DNA of 64,000 bases, taken from the NCBI GenBank assembly GCA_905181945.1, contig CAJIZZ010000012.1, positions 1-64,000 on the forward strand, given 5' to 3'. Both the position numbers and the translations under genes were made by a program. Every line of letters starts with the position of its first letter. The stretch's first letter is position 1. Under the pieces are notes generated by a model, which searched no databases, was not told the DNA's origin, and saw only the letters and a program-made list of their open reading frames with translations. The stretch is from an uncultured Porticoccus sp. Its GTDB lineage: Bacteria; Pseudomonadota; Gammaproteobacteria; Pseudomonadales; Porticoccaceae. Shown piece after piece: positions 46,267 through 57,082 of the stretch.

Positions 46267-47274
46267 TTAATGGGATGCTTGCCTCTTATTCTTAGCTGTT
46301 CGCTCCAAAATTAACTGACTGAGCTCATGCACTGCCATTGCGTACAGGTGGCTATGGTTGTATCGAGTAATCACGTAGAAGTTATGAAGTCCCAGCCAAA
46401 ACTCTTCCCCGTTCATGCCTTTTAACAAGACCGGTAAAGCTTTAAATTCAGTCGGCAATATCTGAGCGGGAGAAAATCCTAGCACTCCTAACTCACCAAT
46501 AGTTTTATTCAGTTTAAGCTTATTGACCAGAGATGAGTCATAGCCTTTAGAAAAACTAGCAGGAACAATTACTTCTTCACCCACCTTCCAGCCATGACGT
46601 GAAAAATAATTGGCCACACTGCCTATGGCATCAGTTTTATTATTCCATATATCTGAGAATCCATCACCATCAAAATCGACAGCATAGCTGCGATAACTGC
46701 TAGGTATAAATTGGCCGTAACCCATCGCTCCGGCATAGGAACCCTTGAGGGTCAAAGGATCTTGGTTTTGTTCTACGCATAATAATAAAAAATTCTCTAA
46801 TTGTTTGGTAAAAAACACACTGCGCTTCGGGTAATCAAACGATAGTGTCGCTAGCGCATCAATGACACGATAATTTCCCTTATTTCGACCATAAGAAGTT
46901 TCCACGCCAATGATCGCAACTATCACCTCTGGAGCCACATTATATTCCTTGGAAGCCCTAGCTAAAGTATCAAAGTTTTCGAGCCAAAACTTGACCCCTT
47001 GATCAATTCGTCTCTCTTGAATAAAAATTTTTCGATATTGCTCCCAAGTTTTAACCTTCTCTGCAGGGCGGGTCATCGCGTCAATAATAGACTGCTGTTT
47101 GCTTGCATTTTGAAGCAATGATTTAACATAAGAGCGCTCTAACTTATACTCACTCACCATTCTATCTGTAAATATATGGGCATCGGGATGCACTGAATAG
47201 TCAGCCATCACAGATAACGGAACCAACAAAAATGCAGCAACAAAAACAAAGGTTGTTCTTGCATATATTTTCAT
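46267..47274 (-). CDS. mltB: membrane-bound lytic murein transglycosylase B (MltB)
   Basis: A 335-residue family 3 lytic transglycosylase. A signal peptide is followed by the catalytic glutamate in AIIGVETSYGRNKGNYRVIDAL, near residue 126, and AMGYGQFIPSSYRSYAVDFDGDG, DIW downstream. No lipobox is visible, so it may be soluble, like SltB-type paralogs. It cleaves glycan strands with formation of anhydromuramic acid. It lies between rodA and rlpA, as in Pseudomonas. Confidence 0.92.
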   Translation of the reverse strand: MKIYARTTFVFVAAFLLVPLSVMADYSVHPDAHIFTDRMVSEYKLERSYVKSLLQNASKQQSIIDAMTRPAEKVKTWEQYRKIFIQERRIDQGVKFWLENFDTLARASKEYNVAPEVIVAIIGVETSYGRNKGNYRVIDALATLSFDYPKRSVFFTKQLENFLLLCVEQNQDPLTLKGSYAGAMGYGQFIPSSYRSYAVDFDGDGFSDIWNNKTDAIGSVANYFSRHGWKVGEEVIVPASFSKGYDSSLVNKLKLNKTIGELGVLGFSPAQILPTEFKALPVLLKGMNGEEFWLGLHNFYVITRYNHSHLYAMAVHELSQLILERTAKNKRQASH

Positions 47275-47328
47275 ATTTAACTATCTCCTAAGATGTCCCC
47301 ATGAATAAATTTGGCGGTGACTAGCAAG

Positions 47329-48486
47329 CTAACCGCCACGCTTTTTTTCCATATCATTTTTCTCTGTACTAATAGCCATCAAAATACCAAACCCGCACAT
47401 CAGCGTCACAACAGATGTTCCGCCGAAACTCATGAAAGGTAGTGGCACACCGACTACAGGCAGAATACCTGACACCATCCCCATATTCACAAAAATATAA
47501 ACAAAAAATAAAACTGTATAGCTCCCCGCAAATAACATGCCGAACATACTCTGTGCTCTAACACTAATAAGGAGGCATCTTGCAATAAGGGCGAAGTATA
47601 GAGCTACAAGCAACAGCACCCCAAATAACCCAAACTCTTCTGCAAAAACAGCAATAATAAAATCTGTACTACTCTCTGGAAGAAAATTTAACTGAGACTG
47701 AGTGCCATGTCCCCAGCCTTTGCCGTTGAAGCCCCCAGAACCAATGGCAACAGTAGATTGAATAATATTCCAAGCTGCACCAAGCTTGTCAGACTCTGGA
47801 TCAAATAAGGTAATAATTCTTTGTTTCTGGTAATCATGCAGTACATACAGCCAACCCATGGGTATTACCACAGCTAGCGATAGGGAAGAAAAAATTAAAT
47901 AACGCCCTGGTAACCCGCTCAGAAATAATACAGAAAACCCCGCAATCGCGATCAAGATTGCTGTCCCTAAGTCAGGCTGATTTGCAACTAAGCCTACAGG
48001 GATAGCAATAAATAACAATGAAAAAAATACATGCTTAAAGCTAGGAGGAAAAGATCTTTTGGCTAAATAACTAGCCAAAAGCAAGGGGATCGAAACCTTA
48101 ATAATTTCCGAAGGTTGGAACTGAACACCTATACTTAACCAACGCTGTGCACCATTTTTTTCTATGCCAAATAATGGCACCATTATTAATAATAAAATAC
48201 CTCCCAAGTAGGGAAGAAACGCCCAACGTTCAAAAAAACGAGGGTGAATTTGAGCTAGCGCAATCATTGCGATAAACCCAATACCAAACCGAACAAGCTG
48301 AGACTTTACAAGAGAAATATTTTGACCGCTGGCGCTAAAAAGTACTAGTAGTCCGACCGTAGACAGAATCAAAAGCAACACAATCATAGGAATATCGCAA
48401 TGAAATCTATTCCACTGGCTACGGGTATCGTAAAAAGCGGAATTTCCTGGACGCATTTGTCGGACAAAATCATTTTGGGTCATCAT
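47329..48486 (-). CDS. rodA: rod-shape SEDS glycosyltransferase RodA
   Basis: A 385-residue SEDS protein with about ten transmembrane helices. Conserved parts are NGAQRWLSIGVQFQPSEIIKV, LVANQPDLGTAILIAIAG and the C-terminal MVSGILPVVGVPLPFMSFGGTS. It polymerises glycan strands for cell elongation together with PBP2. It overlaps mrdA by four bases (ATGA), a translational-coupling junction. Length and order are as in E. coli mrdB. Confidence 0.96.
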   Translation of the reverse strand: MMTQNDFVRQMRPGNSAFYDTRSQWNRFHCDIPMIVLLLILSTVGLLVLFSASGQNISLVKSQLVRFGIGFIAMIALAQIHPRFFERWAFLPYLGGILLLIMVPLFGIEKNGAQRWLSIGVQFQPSEIIKVSIPLLLASYLAKRSFPPSFKHVFFSLLFIAIPVGLVANQPDLGTAILIAIAGFSVLFLSGLPGRYLIFSSLSLAVVIPMGWLYVLHDYQKQRIITLFDPESDKLGAAWNIIQSTVAIGSGGFNGKGWGHGTQSQLNFLPESSTDFIIAVFAEEFGLFGVLLLVALYFALIARCLLISVRAQSMFGMLFAGSYTVLFFVYIFVNMGMVSGILPVVGVPLPFMSFGGTSVVTLMCGFGILMAISTEKNDMEKKRGG

Positions 48487-50324
48487 AGCCCCCCTAACGC
48501 CTCAGGATAAAAATTCATATAGGCATCCATAATTTTTCTAGCAACAGGAGCGGCCTGGGATGAGCCGGATCCAGCATTTTCTATAACTATCGCTACTGCA
48601 ATCTTTGGATTTTCTCTTGGGGCAAAGGCTACAAATAAAGCATGATCGCGATTACGTTTTGCGGTAGCTCCTGCATCGTATTTTTCTTCTTGTTTGATCT
48701 TTATCACCTGCACGGTGCCAGTTTTTCCCGCAATTTTGTAGTTAAGGCCCTTACTGATACCTCTCGCGGTGCCTTTGGCGCCATGCACAACATCCTCCAT
48801 CGATTGGTGTACATAATTCCAATGATTTTCTGAGATTTCAATTTTTCTCTTTACTGGTAAGATATTCTGCTGATTCTGAACCAACTGCGGTGTACGCATT
48901 TCGCCGCGACTTGCTATGCCTGCGGTCATAACAGCCAACTGTATAGGCGTAGTCAGAGTATATCCTTGTCCTATACTTACATTTACGGTATCACCTGTAT
49001 ACCAACGCATGCTCCGAGCTTCCTGCTTCCAGGAACGTGATGGCATAATTCCCTTTCGCTCAAGAGGCATATCAATGCCAGTCTTTTGCCCAAACCCAAA
49101 AGCCGAACCGTAGCGATCAAAAGTATCAATAGACATAAGATTGGTCAGATTATAAAAAAAAGTATCACAGGATTGAACGATTGCATCATGCAAGTGGATA
49201 TTATTTCCATGCCCTCCTTTTTTCCAGTCTCGGTATTTGTGCTCTGAATTAGGTAGCTTAAAATAGCCAGGGTCACTTATTCTATAGTTTTCATTAATCA
49301 CACCTTCGTCTAACGCAGCCAAACCATAAACAGGCTTCACGGTAGATCCTGGAGGGTATTGTCCGCGCAGAGCTCTATCAAACAAAGGCAATTCCGATGA
49401 GTGAGTTAATTCACTATAGCTCTTATGGCTTATACCAGAAACAAATTCATTTGGATTAAAACTTGGAGCACTAGCCATCGCGAGGACCCCTCCGGTATCA
49501 ATTTCTATAACTACAATGGCTCCTTTTTCTCCCTCCAGCAACCTATAGGCTTGACGTTGCAGTCGATAATCCAAGTATAGATGTAAATCCTTTCCATCAA
49601 TAGGACTCTCGCGCTGAAGCAGCCTCATCATACGGCCTCGATTATTAACCTCTACCGTCTGATAACCAACTCTGCCTAAGAGGTCGTTTTCATACTTTTT
49701 TTCTAGTCCGGTTTTTCCTAAAACAAGGGTTCCTGTGTAAAGAACAGGATCCAGTGTATCGACCTCATGATCGTTTATACGCCCTACATATCCAAGCGCA
49801 TGGGCAAAATTTTGTCCAAAAGGATACTCTCTTAACAGCTTAGCGGTCACCAAAGAACCCTGAAGATGATATTGATTAACAGCAAGTATTGCCTGTTCTT
49901 CTTCGCTTAAGTCCATTTTCAGTAGAACTGACTCGAAAGGTCGTCGTCGTCTATTTAGTTGCTTGTAAAACTGACTTTTCTCTTTATCAGATAGAGTGAT
50001 CAGGCTAGAAATTTCTTCCAACAACAATCCAAGATCATCAGCTCTCTCAATAACAACAGACAAACTAAAGCTGATTCGGTTCTGAGCTAGTAAAACTCCA
50101 TTTCGATCGTAAATCAATCCACGTGTAGGAGCTATGGGCTCAACCAGAACTCGATTGCTTTCAGATCTCGTCATAAATTTTTCGTATTTAATAACCTGCA
50201 GATAATAGTAGCGACCGAGCAGTATGGAGACCAAAAGCACCATCAAAGATGTCCCAAAAAAAAGTCGGGCACGAAACTGCTGTCGTTCAAACTGAGGTGA
50301 TTTAAAAGGGTGGTGATTATCCAT
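48483..50324 (-). CDS. mrdA: penicillin-binding protein 2 (peptidoglycan transpeptidase)
   Basis: A 613-residue class B PBP. It has an N-terminal transmembrane helix (about 20-42), a dimerisation region, and a transpeptidase domain with STVK as the active site (PPGSTVKPVYGLAAL, near residue 325), SCDTFFYN, and AGKTGTVQV. It works with RodA to elongate the side wall. It is the first gene of the cluster. It lies next to pnp, separated by a strong terminator; in E. coli rsfS and rlmH occupy this position, so the neighbourhood is rearranged here. Confidence 0.96.
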   Translation of the reverse strand: MDNHHPFKSPQFERQQFRARLFFGTSLMVLLVSILLGRYYYLQVIKYEKFMTRSESNRVLVEPIAPTRGLIYDRNGVLLAQNRISFSLSVVIERADDLGLLLEEISSLITLSDKEKSQFYKQLNRRRRPFESVLLKMDLSEEEQAILAVNQYHLQGSLVTAKLLREYPFGQNFAHALGYVGRINDHEVDTLDPVLYTGTLVLGKTGLEKKYENDLLGRVGYQTVEVNNRGRMMRLLQRESPIDGKDLHLYLDYRLQRQAYRLLEGEKGAIVVIEIDTGGVLAMASAPSFNPNEFVSGISHKSYSELTHSSELPLFDRALRGQYPPGSTVKPVYGLAALDEGVINENYRISDPGYFKLPNSEHKYRDWKKGGHGNNIHLHDAIVQSCDTFFYNLTNLMSIDTFDRYGSAFGFGQKTGIDMPLERKGIMPSRSWKQEARSMRWYTGDTVNVSIGQGYTLTTPIQLAVMTAGIASRGEMRTPQLVQNQQNILPVKRKIEISENHWNYVHQSMEDVVHGAKGTARGISKGLNYKIAGKTGTVQVIKIKQEEKYDAGATAKRNRDHALFVAFAPRENPKIAVAIVIENAGSGSSQAAPVARKIMDAYMNFYPEALGGL

Positions 50325-50390
50325 ACTTAAGATTGTAACTCCAAGCTACTTTTTTTCACTGAAAAATCATCATATAACAAAAAATATCCA

Positions 50391-50418
50391 TAAAAAAAGC
50401 GAGGCATGCCTCGCTTTT
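50391..50418 (-). terminator. intrinsic terminator downstream of pnp
   Basis: A perfect palindrome built on GCGAGGC/GCCTCGC flanked by A/T runs lies 28 bases after the pnp stop codon. On the minus strand TTTTTTT follows the stem, so pnp ends here before the mrdA cluster, whose transcription starts in the 70-base gap. Confidence 0.88.
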
Positions 50419-50445
50419 AAAAAAATACTGAAAAAATTTACAACA

Positions 50446-52587
50446 TTATTCGGCTGACTCTCCTGCACCCTCCTCATCAACTGCCGCAATAATTTTTTCC
50501 TCTACATCTACTTTTACTTCCTTCATAGAAAGTTTAATTCGTCCACGGGCATCAACATCAAGCACTTTCACGCGAATTTCTTGACCCTCTTTGAGGTAGT
50601 CTGTTACTTTTTCAACACGCTCTTCTGCGATTTGAGAGATATGTAGGAGGCCATCTGTACCAGGCATGATAGTAACAAATGCACCAAAATCAACAATTCG
50701 AGCCACGGTGCCTTCATAAATACGGCCCACTTCGGCTTCTGCAGTAATCTCTCCGATACGGAAAATAGCGTCATTGAGTCCGTCAGAGTCATCGCTATAG
50801 ATGCGAATAGTTCCGTCATCACTAATATCAATGGTAGCCCCAGTTGTTTCTGTTAAAGAACGAATAGTAGCTCCACCCTTACCAATAACATCACGAATCT
50901 TATCCGCATCAATTTTCATTGTATGGTAACGAGGTGCTGCTTCGGATACCTCGTCGCGAGAACTAGCAAGAACCTTGTTCATTTCACCAAGAATATGCAG
51001 TCGAGCATGAAGAGCCTGCTCGAGCGCGGCCTCCATAATTTCTTCAGTGATACCTTCAATTTTTATATCCATCTGGAGCGCAGTAACGCCTTGTGCTGTA
51101 CCTGCCACTTTGAAATCCATATCACCCAAATGATCCTCGTCACCTAAGATATCTGTCAATATTGCAAATCCACTTTCTTCTTTGACTAAACCCATGGCAA
51201 TGCCGGCCACTGGAGCCTTTAGTGGAACCCCTGCGTCCATCAAAGATAGGCTTGCTCCGCACACCGAAGCCATTGAGCTAGATCCATTAGATTCAGTAAT
51301 CTCGGATACCACGCGTATAGCGTACGGAAATTTTTCAGCAGAAGGTAATACCGCGTTAATCCCGCGTCTAGCCAGCTTACCGTGACCAACTTCACGTCGG
51401 CCTGTAAATCCCATTCGGCCACATTCACCAACAGAATAAGGAGGGAAGTTATAATGCAGCATGAAGGGATCTTCACGCTTACCTTCCAGAGCATCAATCA
51501 GCTGCGCATCTCTCATGGAACCCAAAGTGGTCGTTACTAACGCCTGAGTTTCTCCGCGTGTGAATAACGCAGCGCCATGGGTCTTCGGCAATACACCAAC
51601 CTCTACATCAATAGCCCTAACAGTTTTGCTATCGCGACCATCAATACGTGGCTCACCGCGAGTAATGCGGCCACGCACAATTTTCTTCTCAAGCTTTTTA
51701 AAACCATCACGCACGTCTTCTTCGCTGATACCGGCTATCTCGCTCACTAAGCCCATCGCATCGCTGCGAAGGCCTTCAAGCAGAGCTACTCTTTCCTGTT
51801 TGTCTGTTGTACGATAAGCATTGTCTAGATCGTTACCTATTTTGGAACTAAGGGCATCTGCAAGCTCTAAATTTTGTGACGCTGGCTGCCAATCCCATCT
51901 CGTTTTAGCAGCCACATCAGCTAAATCAGTAATAACTTGGATCACTGCTTGCATTTCTTGATGAGCAAAAAGTACTGCCCCCAACATAATATCCTCTGAC
52001 AGCTCATTTGCCTCTGATTCCACCATTAACACTGCGTCTTTAGTCCCCGCTACAACCATGTTCAAGTCTGACTCAACCAAATCAGAGTAAGTTGGATTGA
52101 GGGTATAACCAAGATCTGATGTGTAGCCGACGCGAGCGCCGCCCACAGGACCATTAAATGGAACTCCAGAAATAGACAAAGCAGCAGATACCCCAATCAT
52201 AGCTACAATATCTGGATCAATATCTTTTTCTGCTGATATTACAGTACAAACTACCTGCACTTCATTTTTGAACCCATCAGGAAACAAAGGGCGGATAGGG
52301 CGGTCTATCAGCCTAGAGGTAAGTGTTTCTTTCTCATTTGGTCGACCTTCGCGTTTAAAAAATCCACCAGGAATTTTACCAGCAGCGTATGCTTTTTCAA
52401 TGTAATGAACACCAAGAGGAAAGAAGTCTTGTCCATCTTTGGCCTGCTTGTCAGCAACAACCGTACAGAGCACTGATGTCTTGTCCATAGTACACAAAAC
52501 TGCTGCAGTTGCTTGACGCGCAATACGGCCAGTTTCTAATGTGACAGTATGCTTTCCATACTGAAATGTTTTTATTACAGGTTTCAT
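50446..52587 (-). CDS. pnp: polyribonucleotide nucleotidyltransferase (PNPase)
   Basis: A 713-residue PNPase with two RNase PH domains (about 1-230 and 305-540), a KH domain (about 550-610, [17 protein letters not shown]) and an S1 domain (about 620-690, [18 protein letters not shown]). The phosphate-binding [10 protein letters not shown]-like [15 protein letters not shown] is present. It degrades RNA from the 3' end as part of the degradosome. It follows rpsO, as in most Gammaproteobacteria. A long hairpin in its leader (52653-52738) resembles the site of RNase III and PNPase control. Confidence 0.97.
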   Translation of the reverse strand: MKPVIKTFQYGKHTVTLETGRIARQATAAVLCTMDKTSVLCTVVADKQAKDGQDFFPLGVHYIEKAYAAGKIPGGFFKREGRPNEKETLTSRLIDRPIRPLFPDGFKNEVQVVCTVISAEKDIDPDIVAMIGVSAALSISGVPFNGPVGGARVGYTSDLGYTLNPTYSDLVESDLNMVVAGTKDAVLMVESEANELSEDIMLGAVLFAHQEMQAVIQVITDLADVAAKTRWDWQPASQNLELADALSSKIGNDLDNAYRTTDKQERVALLEGLRSDAMGLVSEIAGISEEDVRDGFKKLEKKIVRGRITRGEPRIDGRDSKTVRAIDVEVGVLPKTHGAALFTRGETQALVTTTLGSMRDAQLIDALEGKREDPFMLHYNFPPYSVGECGRMGFTGRREVGHGKLARRGINAVLPSAEKFPYAIRVVSEITESNGSSSMASVCGASLSLMDAGVPLKAPVAGIAMGLVKEESGFAILTDILGDEDHLGDMDFKVAGTAQGVTALQMDIKIEGITEEIMEAALEQALHARLHILGEMNKVLASSRDEVSEAAPRYHTMKIDADKIRDVIGKGGATIRSLTETTGATIDISDDGTIRIYSDDSDGLNDAIFRIGEITAEAEVGRIYEGTVARIVDFGAFVTIMPGTDGLLHISQIAEERVEKVTDYLKEGQEIRVKVLDVDARGRIKLSMKEVKVDVEEKIIAAVDEEGAGESAE

Positions 52588-52652
52588 AAAATTTATTTCC
52601 TAATAGTTCTTGATAGCATGAAGCTTTAAAAAAATACCAGAAATTAAGCTGC

Positions 52653-52738
52653 TCGCGTTACCAATAATTACCCGTAAAGTTTAGATTTTATTTATATTAA
52701 TTTTTTATTCAAAATCTAGATAATTATAGGTAACTCGA
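52653..52738 (-). promoter_or_regulatory. long imperfect hairpin in the pnp leader
   Basis: The outer stem pairs 52657-52670 with 52721-52734: 13 of 14 pairs, with one A/A mismatch. It extends outwards by TCG/CGA after another mismatch. The inner stem is 8 perfect pairs (52682-52689 with 52711-52718). It ends 65 bases before the pnp start. In E. coli a double-stranded pnp leader is cut by RNase III and then degraded by PNPase, which represses pnp. The position and length here fit the same control, but the primary sequence need not be conserved. Confidence 0.65.
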
Positions 52739-52790
52739 TCAGCCATAATATACAAAAGGTATTGTTTTCACTTCCCTTATAATTATTAAC

Positions 52791-52806
52791 GGCTCCCAGG
52801 GGAGCC
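52791..52806 (-). terminator. hairpin downstream of rpsO (weak terminator or processing site)
   Basis: GGCTCC and GGAGCC form a 6-bp stem with a 4-base loop 13 bases after the rpsO stop codon. The tail on the minus strand is GTTAATAATT, not a proper T run, so read-through into pnp is expected, as in the known rpsO-pnp operons. Confidence 0.55.
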
Positions 52807-52818
52807 ATTAATCACTTC

Positions 52819-53085
52819 TTATCGACGTAGTCCAAGCTTAGCAATTAATTGCGTATAGCGACTAGCATCCTTGCCTTTAAGGTAATCAAGCAGTTTTCTA
52901 CGTTGATTTACCATGCGGATTAGGCCACGACGCGAATGGTGGTCTTTTTTATGATCACCAAAATGGCCTTGTAGTTTATTAACATTTGCTGTTAGTAAAG
53001 CGATTTGGACTTCTGGAGAACCAGTATCACCTTTAGACTGAGCGTTATTTTTAACAATTACTTCTTTTTCTTCTGCATTTAACAT
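52819..53085 (-). CDS. rpsO: 30S ribosomal protein S15
   Basis: An 88-residue S15. NDTGSPEVQ-like [15 protein letters not shown] and [25 protein letters not shown] are the conserved core. The start is the ATG at 53083-53085 with TTGGAG at good spacing; an upstream in-frame TTG is part of that ribosome binding site. S15 binds the central domain of 16S rRNA and represses its own translation in E. coli. It sits between truB and pnp. Confidence 0.97.
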   Translation of the reverse strand: MLNAEEKEVIVKNNAQSKGDTGSPEVQIALLTANVNKLQGHFGDHKKDHHSRRGLIRMVNQRRKLLDYLKGKDASRYTQLIAKLGLRR

Positions 53086-53154
53086 ATATTTCTCCAATAT
53101 GCGGCTTAAGATTCAGGATGCCCGCGCATATTTACAGGTATCCTATGAATAAAA

Positions 53155-54087
53155 TTAAATTACTAAACGCTTAGGGGCTAGCTTGCCATCAATTGTGATT
53201 TCACCAACACCCAAAAACGAACCATCCAGATGAAAGACCCGCACTATATCGCCTTCTTTGCCTTCGCGATAGGCCTGTGTCGTCATTACGGCCTGTCCTT
53301 GGCAAAAATAAAAAGCAACATCTTCAGGCAAATAGATAGCTATTAGGTGTTGAATGCCAGCATCCATAGGCTTAAGCAAGCAATCTAAACTAGCTGTAAG
53401 CCTAGACTCGCCTATAGATTCCAGCTCCCCCATAGTAATTGAATCTTTTTCATCAAACTGACCGACAGCGCCTCTATGTAGTTTTGACACATAAGCGCCA
53501 CAGCCTAATCGAGAGCCTATATCTTCAGCCAAGCTTCTAATGTAAGTCCCTTTACTACAATGAACCTTTATGTCTGCCTCTGGAAATTCACCAAAACGAA
53601 ACCCTATCATCTCTAAAGAGTAAATTATCACATCACGGGCTTTTCTATCTACACTTATTCCCTGTCGAGCCAGCTTATATAATCGCTGTCCTTCATGCTT
53701 TAGTGCGGAATACATCGAAGGTACCTGCGCAATATTTCCACGAAATTCAGCCAAAACTGCTTCCACTTTTTTTGCGGTTAGGTCCTCAGCGCCCAGCTCA
53801 GAAACTACCTCTGACCCAGAATCTCCACTAGCGGTGGAGACGCCAAAGCGAATGGTTGTATTATATTTTTTATCTGCATCCAAAAGAAACTGGGTAAATT
53901 TTGTTGCTTCTCCAAAACAAATTGGTAAAACCCCTGTCGCTAAAGGATCGAGACTACCAGTGTGTCCAGCCTTAGCAGCAAGAAACAAATGTCGGGCCCT
54001 CTGTAATGCGCCATTAGAAGAAATGCCAAGTGGTTTGTTTAGCAGCAAAATTCCATTAACTTGACGTCCTTTATTGCGGCGCCCCAA
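53155..54087 (-). CDS. truB: tRNA pseudouridine(55) synthase TruB
   Basis: A 310-residue pseudouridine synthase. GILLLNKPLGISSN opens the protein, GHTGSLDPLATGVLPICFGEATKF contains the catalytic aspartate (near residue 47), and CSKGTYIRSLAEDIG follows. It makes pseudouridine 55 in the T-loop of tRNAs. It starts with TTG two bases after the rbfA stop codon, so it is translationally coupled. Length matches the family. Confidence 0.96.
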   Translation of the reverse strand: MGRRNKGRQVNGILLLNKPLGISSNGALQRARHLFLAAKAGHTGSLDPLATGVLPICFGEATKFTQFLLDADKKYNTTIRFGVSTASGDSGSEVVSELGAEDLTAKKVEAVLAEFRGNIAQVPSMYSALKHEGQRLYKLARQGISVDRKARDVIIYSLEMIGFRFGEFPEADIKVHCSKGTYIRSLAEDIGSRLGCGAYVSKLHRGAVGQFDEKDSITMGELESIGESRLTASLDCLLKPMDAGIQHLIAIYLPEDVAFYFCQGQAVMTTQAYREGKEGDIVRVFHLDGSFLGVGEITIDGKLAPKRLVI

Positions 54088-54089
54088 CG

Positions 54090-54500
54090 CTAATCTTCCC
54101 CAGAATGGTCTACAGGTTCATCTGGATTTATCTGGTGTTGCTTATCCAAGTATACCGCTCGCTCTATTATAGCCGTCAAGTCTTGGGCTCTTTTGCCGCT
54201 ATGATCATATATAAAGCGAAGATGGGGAGCGATACGCAACTGCATTTCACGAGCAACTCTGGTTCGCAAGAATCCCGCAGCACCGTTTAGTATTTCTGTA
54301 GCTTTTCGACTTTCTTCTTCGGACGATAGTCCTACAAAAGTAACGTATACCTTGGCATTAGCAAGGTCGCGGTTAACCTCTACAGCAGTGATATTAGCCA
54401 TTGCTAACCTAGGGTCACGAACTTCATCGCGGATCAATTTAGATAGTTCTCGCTGAAGAGCGTCGGATACTCTATCTTTACGTGTAAATTCTCGAGGCAT
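54090..54500 (-). CDS. rbfA: 30S ribosome-binding factor RbfA
   Basis: A 136-residue KH-like protein. It begins FTRKDRVSDALQRELSKLIRDEVRDPRL, the typical RbfA opening, and ends with an acidic tail, which is common. RbfA helps the maturation of the 16S rRNA 5' end and is linked to cold adaptation. It lies between infB and truB in the conserved order. Confidence 0.95.
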   Translation of the reverse strand: MPREFTRKDRVSDALQRELSKLIRDEVRDPRLAMANITAVEVNRDLANAKVYVTFVGLSSEEESRKATEILNGAAGFLRTRVAREMQLRIAPHLRFIYDHSGKRAQDLTAIIERAVYLDKQHQINPDEPVDHSGED

Positions 54501-54515
54501 AATTCTGAGCCTTGT

Positions 54516-57053
54516 TTATAGTTTCCGAGCTATCTCTGTAATCTCATAAACTTCAATCTGATCACCAGATTTGATGTCATTATAATCTTTCACCCCAATA
54601 CCGCATTCAACGCCATTTCGAACTTCGCTAGCTTCGTCTTTAAAGCGCCTCAATGATTCTAATTCGCCCTGATAAATTACCACACTATCTCGTAACACTC
54701 GGATCGGTTTATGTCGAAACACTACGCCCTCTATAACCATGCAGCCAGCAATCGCACCAAATTTTGGCGACCCAAACACATCACGCACTTCGGCGATACC
54801 AAGAATCTCCTCTCGCCTTTCAGGAGACAGTAACCCACTTAATGCTTGCCTTACATCATCCAAAACATTGTATATGACACTATAATATCGGAGATCTAAC
54901 CCCTCTTCTTCTGATAAACGACGAGCTGTATTGTCAGCTCTTACGTTAAACCCTATCACTGCAGCACGAGAAGAAACTGCCAAATTAATATCTGATTCGC
55001 TTATACCCCCAACCCCTGAGCAAATAACTTCTATCTCTACCTCTTCATTCCCCATCTCGTGAAGAGCAGCCAATATAGCTTCCAAAGAACCTCTAACATC
55101 GGCCTTCACTACTATAGGTAAGCGACTTTTCTCCTCGCCACCCTCAAACGTAGCGAACATGTTTTCTAACTTTGCAGATTTCTTGAGTGCGGCCGCCTCA
55201 TCGCGGACTCTATTTTGTCGGAATTCTGCCAATTGTTTTGCTTTGCGCTCATCACTTACTACAAGAAATTCATCGCCAGCAGCTGGCGGCGCATCCAAGC
55301 CTAATATCTCTACCGGGATTGAGGGGCCAGCATCTGTTACTGTTTTTCCTGCTTGATCGCTCATCGCTCGAATGCGGCCAAGACTCTCTCCCGCGAGCAC
55401 CAAATCTCCTTTTTTTAACTTTCCTGCCTGAACCAAGACTGTTGCAACAGCGCCACGGCCTTTTTCTAATCTTGACTCAATAATCACTCCTTTGGCGGGA
55501 ATACTAGAAGATGCTTTTAATTCGAGTAATTCTGCTTGTAGTAATACCGCCTCTAACAAATCATCAATACCTACGCCTGTCTGTGCGGAGACCTCAATGA
55601 ACTGGGTATCTCCACCCCAACTTTCAGGAATAACACCCGCTGCAGACAGTTCATTAGTTACTTTTTCAGAGTCAGCAGATTCTTTGTCAATTTTATTTAT
55701 CGCAATTATGAGAGGGACGCCTGCTGCCCGAGCATGCTGTATCGCCTCTTCAGTTTGTGGCATGACCCCGTCATCAGCAGCAACCACCAAAATAATAACG
55801 TCTGTACTCTGTGCACCACGAGCACGCATGGCAGTAAAAGCAGCGTGTCCAGGCGTATCCAAAAAGGTGATCATTCCCTTTGGGGTATCTACGTGATATG
55901 CACCAATATGCTGGGTAATACCTCCAGCCTCTGCTGAGGCTACTCGACTTTTGCGGATATAATCAAGCAGCGATGTTTTACCATGATCGACATGGCCCAT
56001 GACCGTAACAACGGGGGCCCGCGTCACCAGGAACTCCTCTACTGGGGTCTGCAAAGCTTCTATCATTGCTTCTTCTTCTTTTGATCCAGCAATAGAAGAA
56101 GTAGTATGACCAAGCTCTTCAGCAACAAGAATCGCAGTATCTTGATCTATAGGTTCGTTAATTGAAACTACAGTCCCTAGCTTCATTAGAGCTTTAATAA
56201 CAACAGTAGCTTTTACTGACATCTTTTTCGCCAAGTCGCTGACAAGAATTTCTTCTGGAATTTCTACGTTGCAAAAAATTTTGTCCGTTGGTTTTTTAAA
56301 TGTATGCACATTCTTAACCTTAGCAATCTTCACACCAGTGCGAAGCCGAGGCTTATTTTCTTCTTCTGATTCTTCTTCGGCTGCTTTCAGTAGATCTACA
56401 ATTTTACGTTTAGGTTCTTTGACCGCGGCGCGTTTTTTTGGTTTCTTAGCTATCTCCTCTTTTTCGTCATTGACAGGGGCGATATCATATACTTTTGCAT
56501 GCTTTTTAATGGTCTTTGTTGGCTCTACTGGAATTTCGTTGATATCACCAGAAACCGGGTTAGAGACAGTAGGCGCAACGTTATTTTCAACTGATTGATT
56601 TTTCTTCTCTTCATTGTTAGACCCAGAATCTTGTATAATTTCTTGAGATTGTGCTTCTGATACGCGACGAGAAATTATTGCCGCTTGTCTTTGATCTTCA
56701 GCATCAATAGTTGTAATTTCTAGATTTTTATTTTCATCAGGATTAACCTCAATTCCTTCATCATCACGCTTCACATAAGTCCGTTTTTTGCGAATTTCAA
56801 CATTAACTGTTTTCCTGCCAGCACTTGTCTTCAAGGTGCTTAGAGTTTTTCGCTTGAGTGTAACTTTCTTTGGATCACCAGATGTACCACCATGCAAACT
56901 TTTCAAGTGTGCTAGCAATATTTGCTTTTCTTGGTCATCGACAACCGCATCGGGCTTATCTTGCGATAAGCCTGCTTCCTGCATTTGACTCAGCAGGCGC
57001 TCCACAGATGTCCCCACAAGCTTGGCAAGCTCACTTACAGTAACTTCAGCCAT
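54516..57053 (-). CDS. infB: translation initiation factor IF-2
   Basis: An 845-residue IF-2. The N-terminal part (about 1-330) holds an IF2_N motif ([19 protein letters not shown]), a long charged linker, and a second IF2_N motif ([23 protein letters not shown]). The G domain starts [15 protein letters not shown] near residue 353, with DTPGHAAF and NKID, followed by domains II-IV. It delivers initiator tRNA, whose gene is at the head of this operon. The ATG at 57053 has TTGAGG upstream. Confidence 0.97.
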   Translation of the reverse strand: MAEVTVSELAKLVGTSVERLLSQMQEAGLSQDKPDAVVDDQEKQILLAHLKSLHGGTSGDPKKVTLKRKTLSTLKTSAGRKTVNVEIRKKRTYVKRDDEGIEVNPDENKNLEITTIDAEDQRQAAIISRRVSEAQSQEIIQDSGSNNEEKKNQSVENNVAPTVSNPVSGDINEIPVEPTKTIKKHAKVYDIAPVNDEKEEIAKKPKKRAAVKEPKRKIVDLLKAAEEESEEENKPRLRTGVKIAKVKNVHTFKKPTDKIFCNVEIPEEILVSDLAKKMSVKATVVIKALMKLGTVVSINEPIDQDTAILVAEELGHTTSSIAGSKEEEAMIEALQTPVEEFLVTRAPVVTVMGHVDHGKTSLLDYIRKSRVASAEAGGITQHIGAYHVDTPKGMITFLDTPGHAAFTAMRARGAQSTDVIILVVAADDGVMPQTEEAIQHARAAGVPLIIAINKIDKESADSEKVTNELSAAGVIPESWGGDTQFIEVSAQTGVGIDDLLEAVLLQAELLELKASSSIPAKGVIIESRLEKGRGAVATVLVQAGKLKKGDLVLAGESLGRIRAMSDQAGKTVTDAGPSIPVEILGLDAPPAAGDEFLVVSDERKAKQLAEFRQNRVRDEAAALKKSAKLENMFATFEGGEEKSRLPIVVKADVRGSLEAILAALHEMGNEEVEIEVICSGVGGISESDINLAVSSRAAVIGFNVRADNTARRLSEEEGLDLRYYSVIYNVLDDVRQALSGLLSPERREEILGIAEVRDVFGSPKFGAIAGCMVIEGVVFRHKPIRVLRDSVVIYQGELESLRRFKDEASEVRNGVECGIGVKDYNDIKSGDQIEVYEITEIARKL

Positions 57054-57082
57054 CAATATTCCTCAATTATGAGTCTTCTAGA

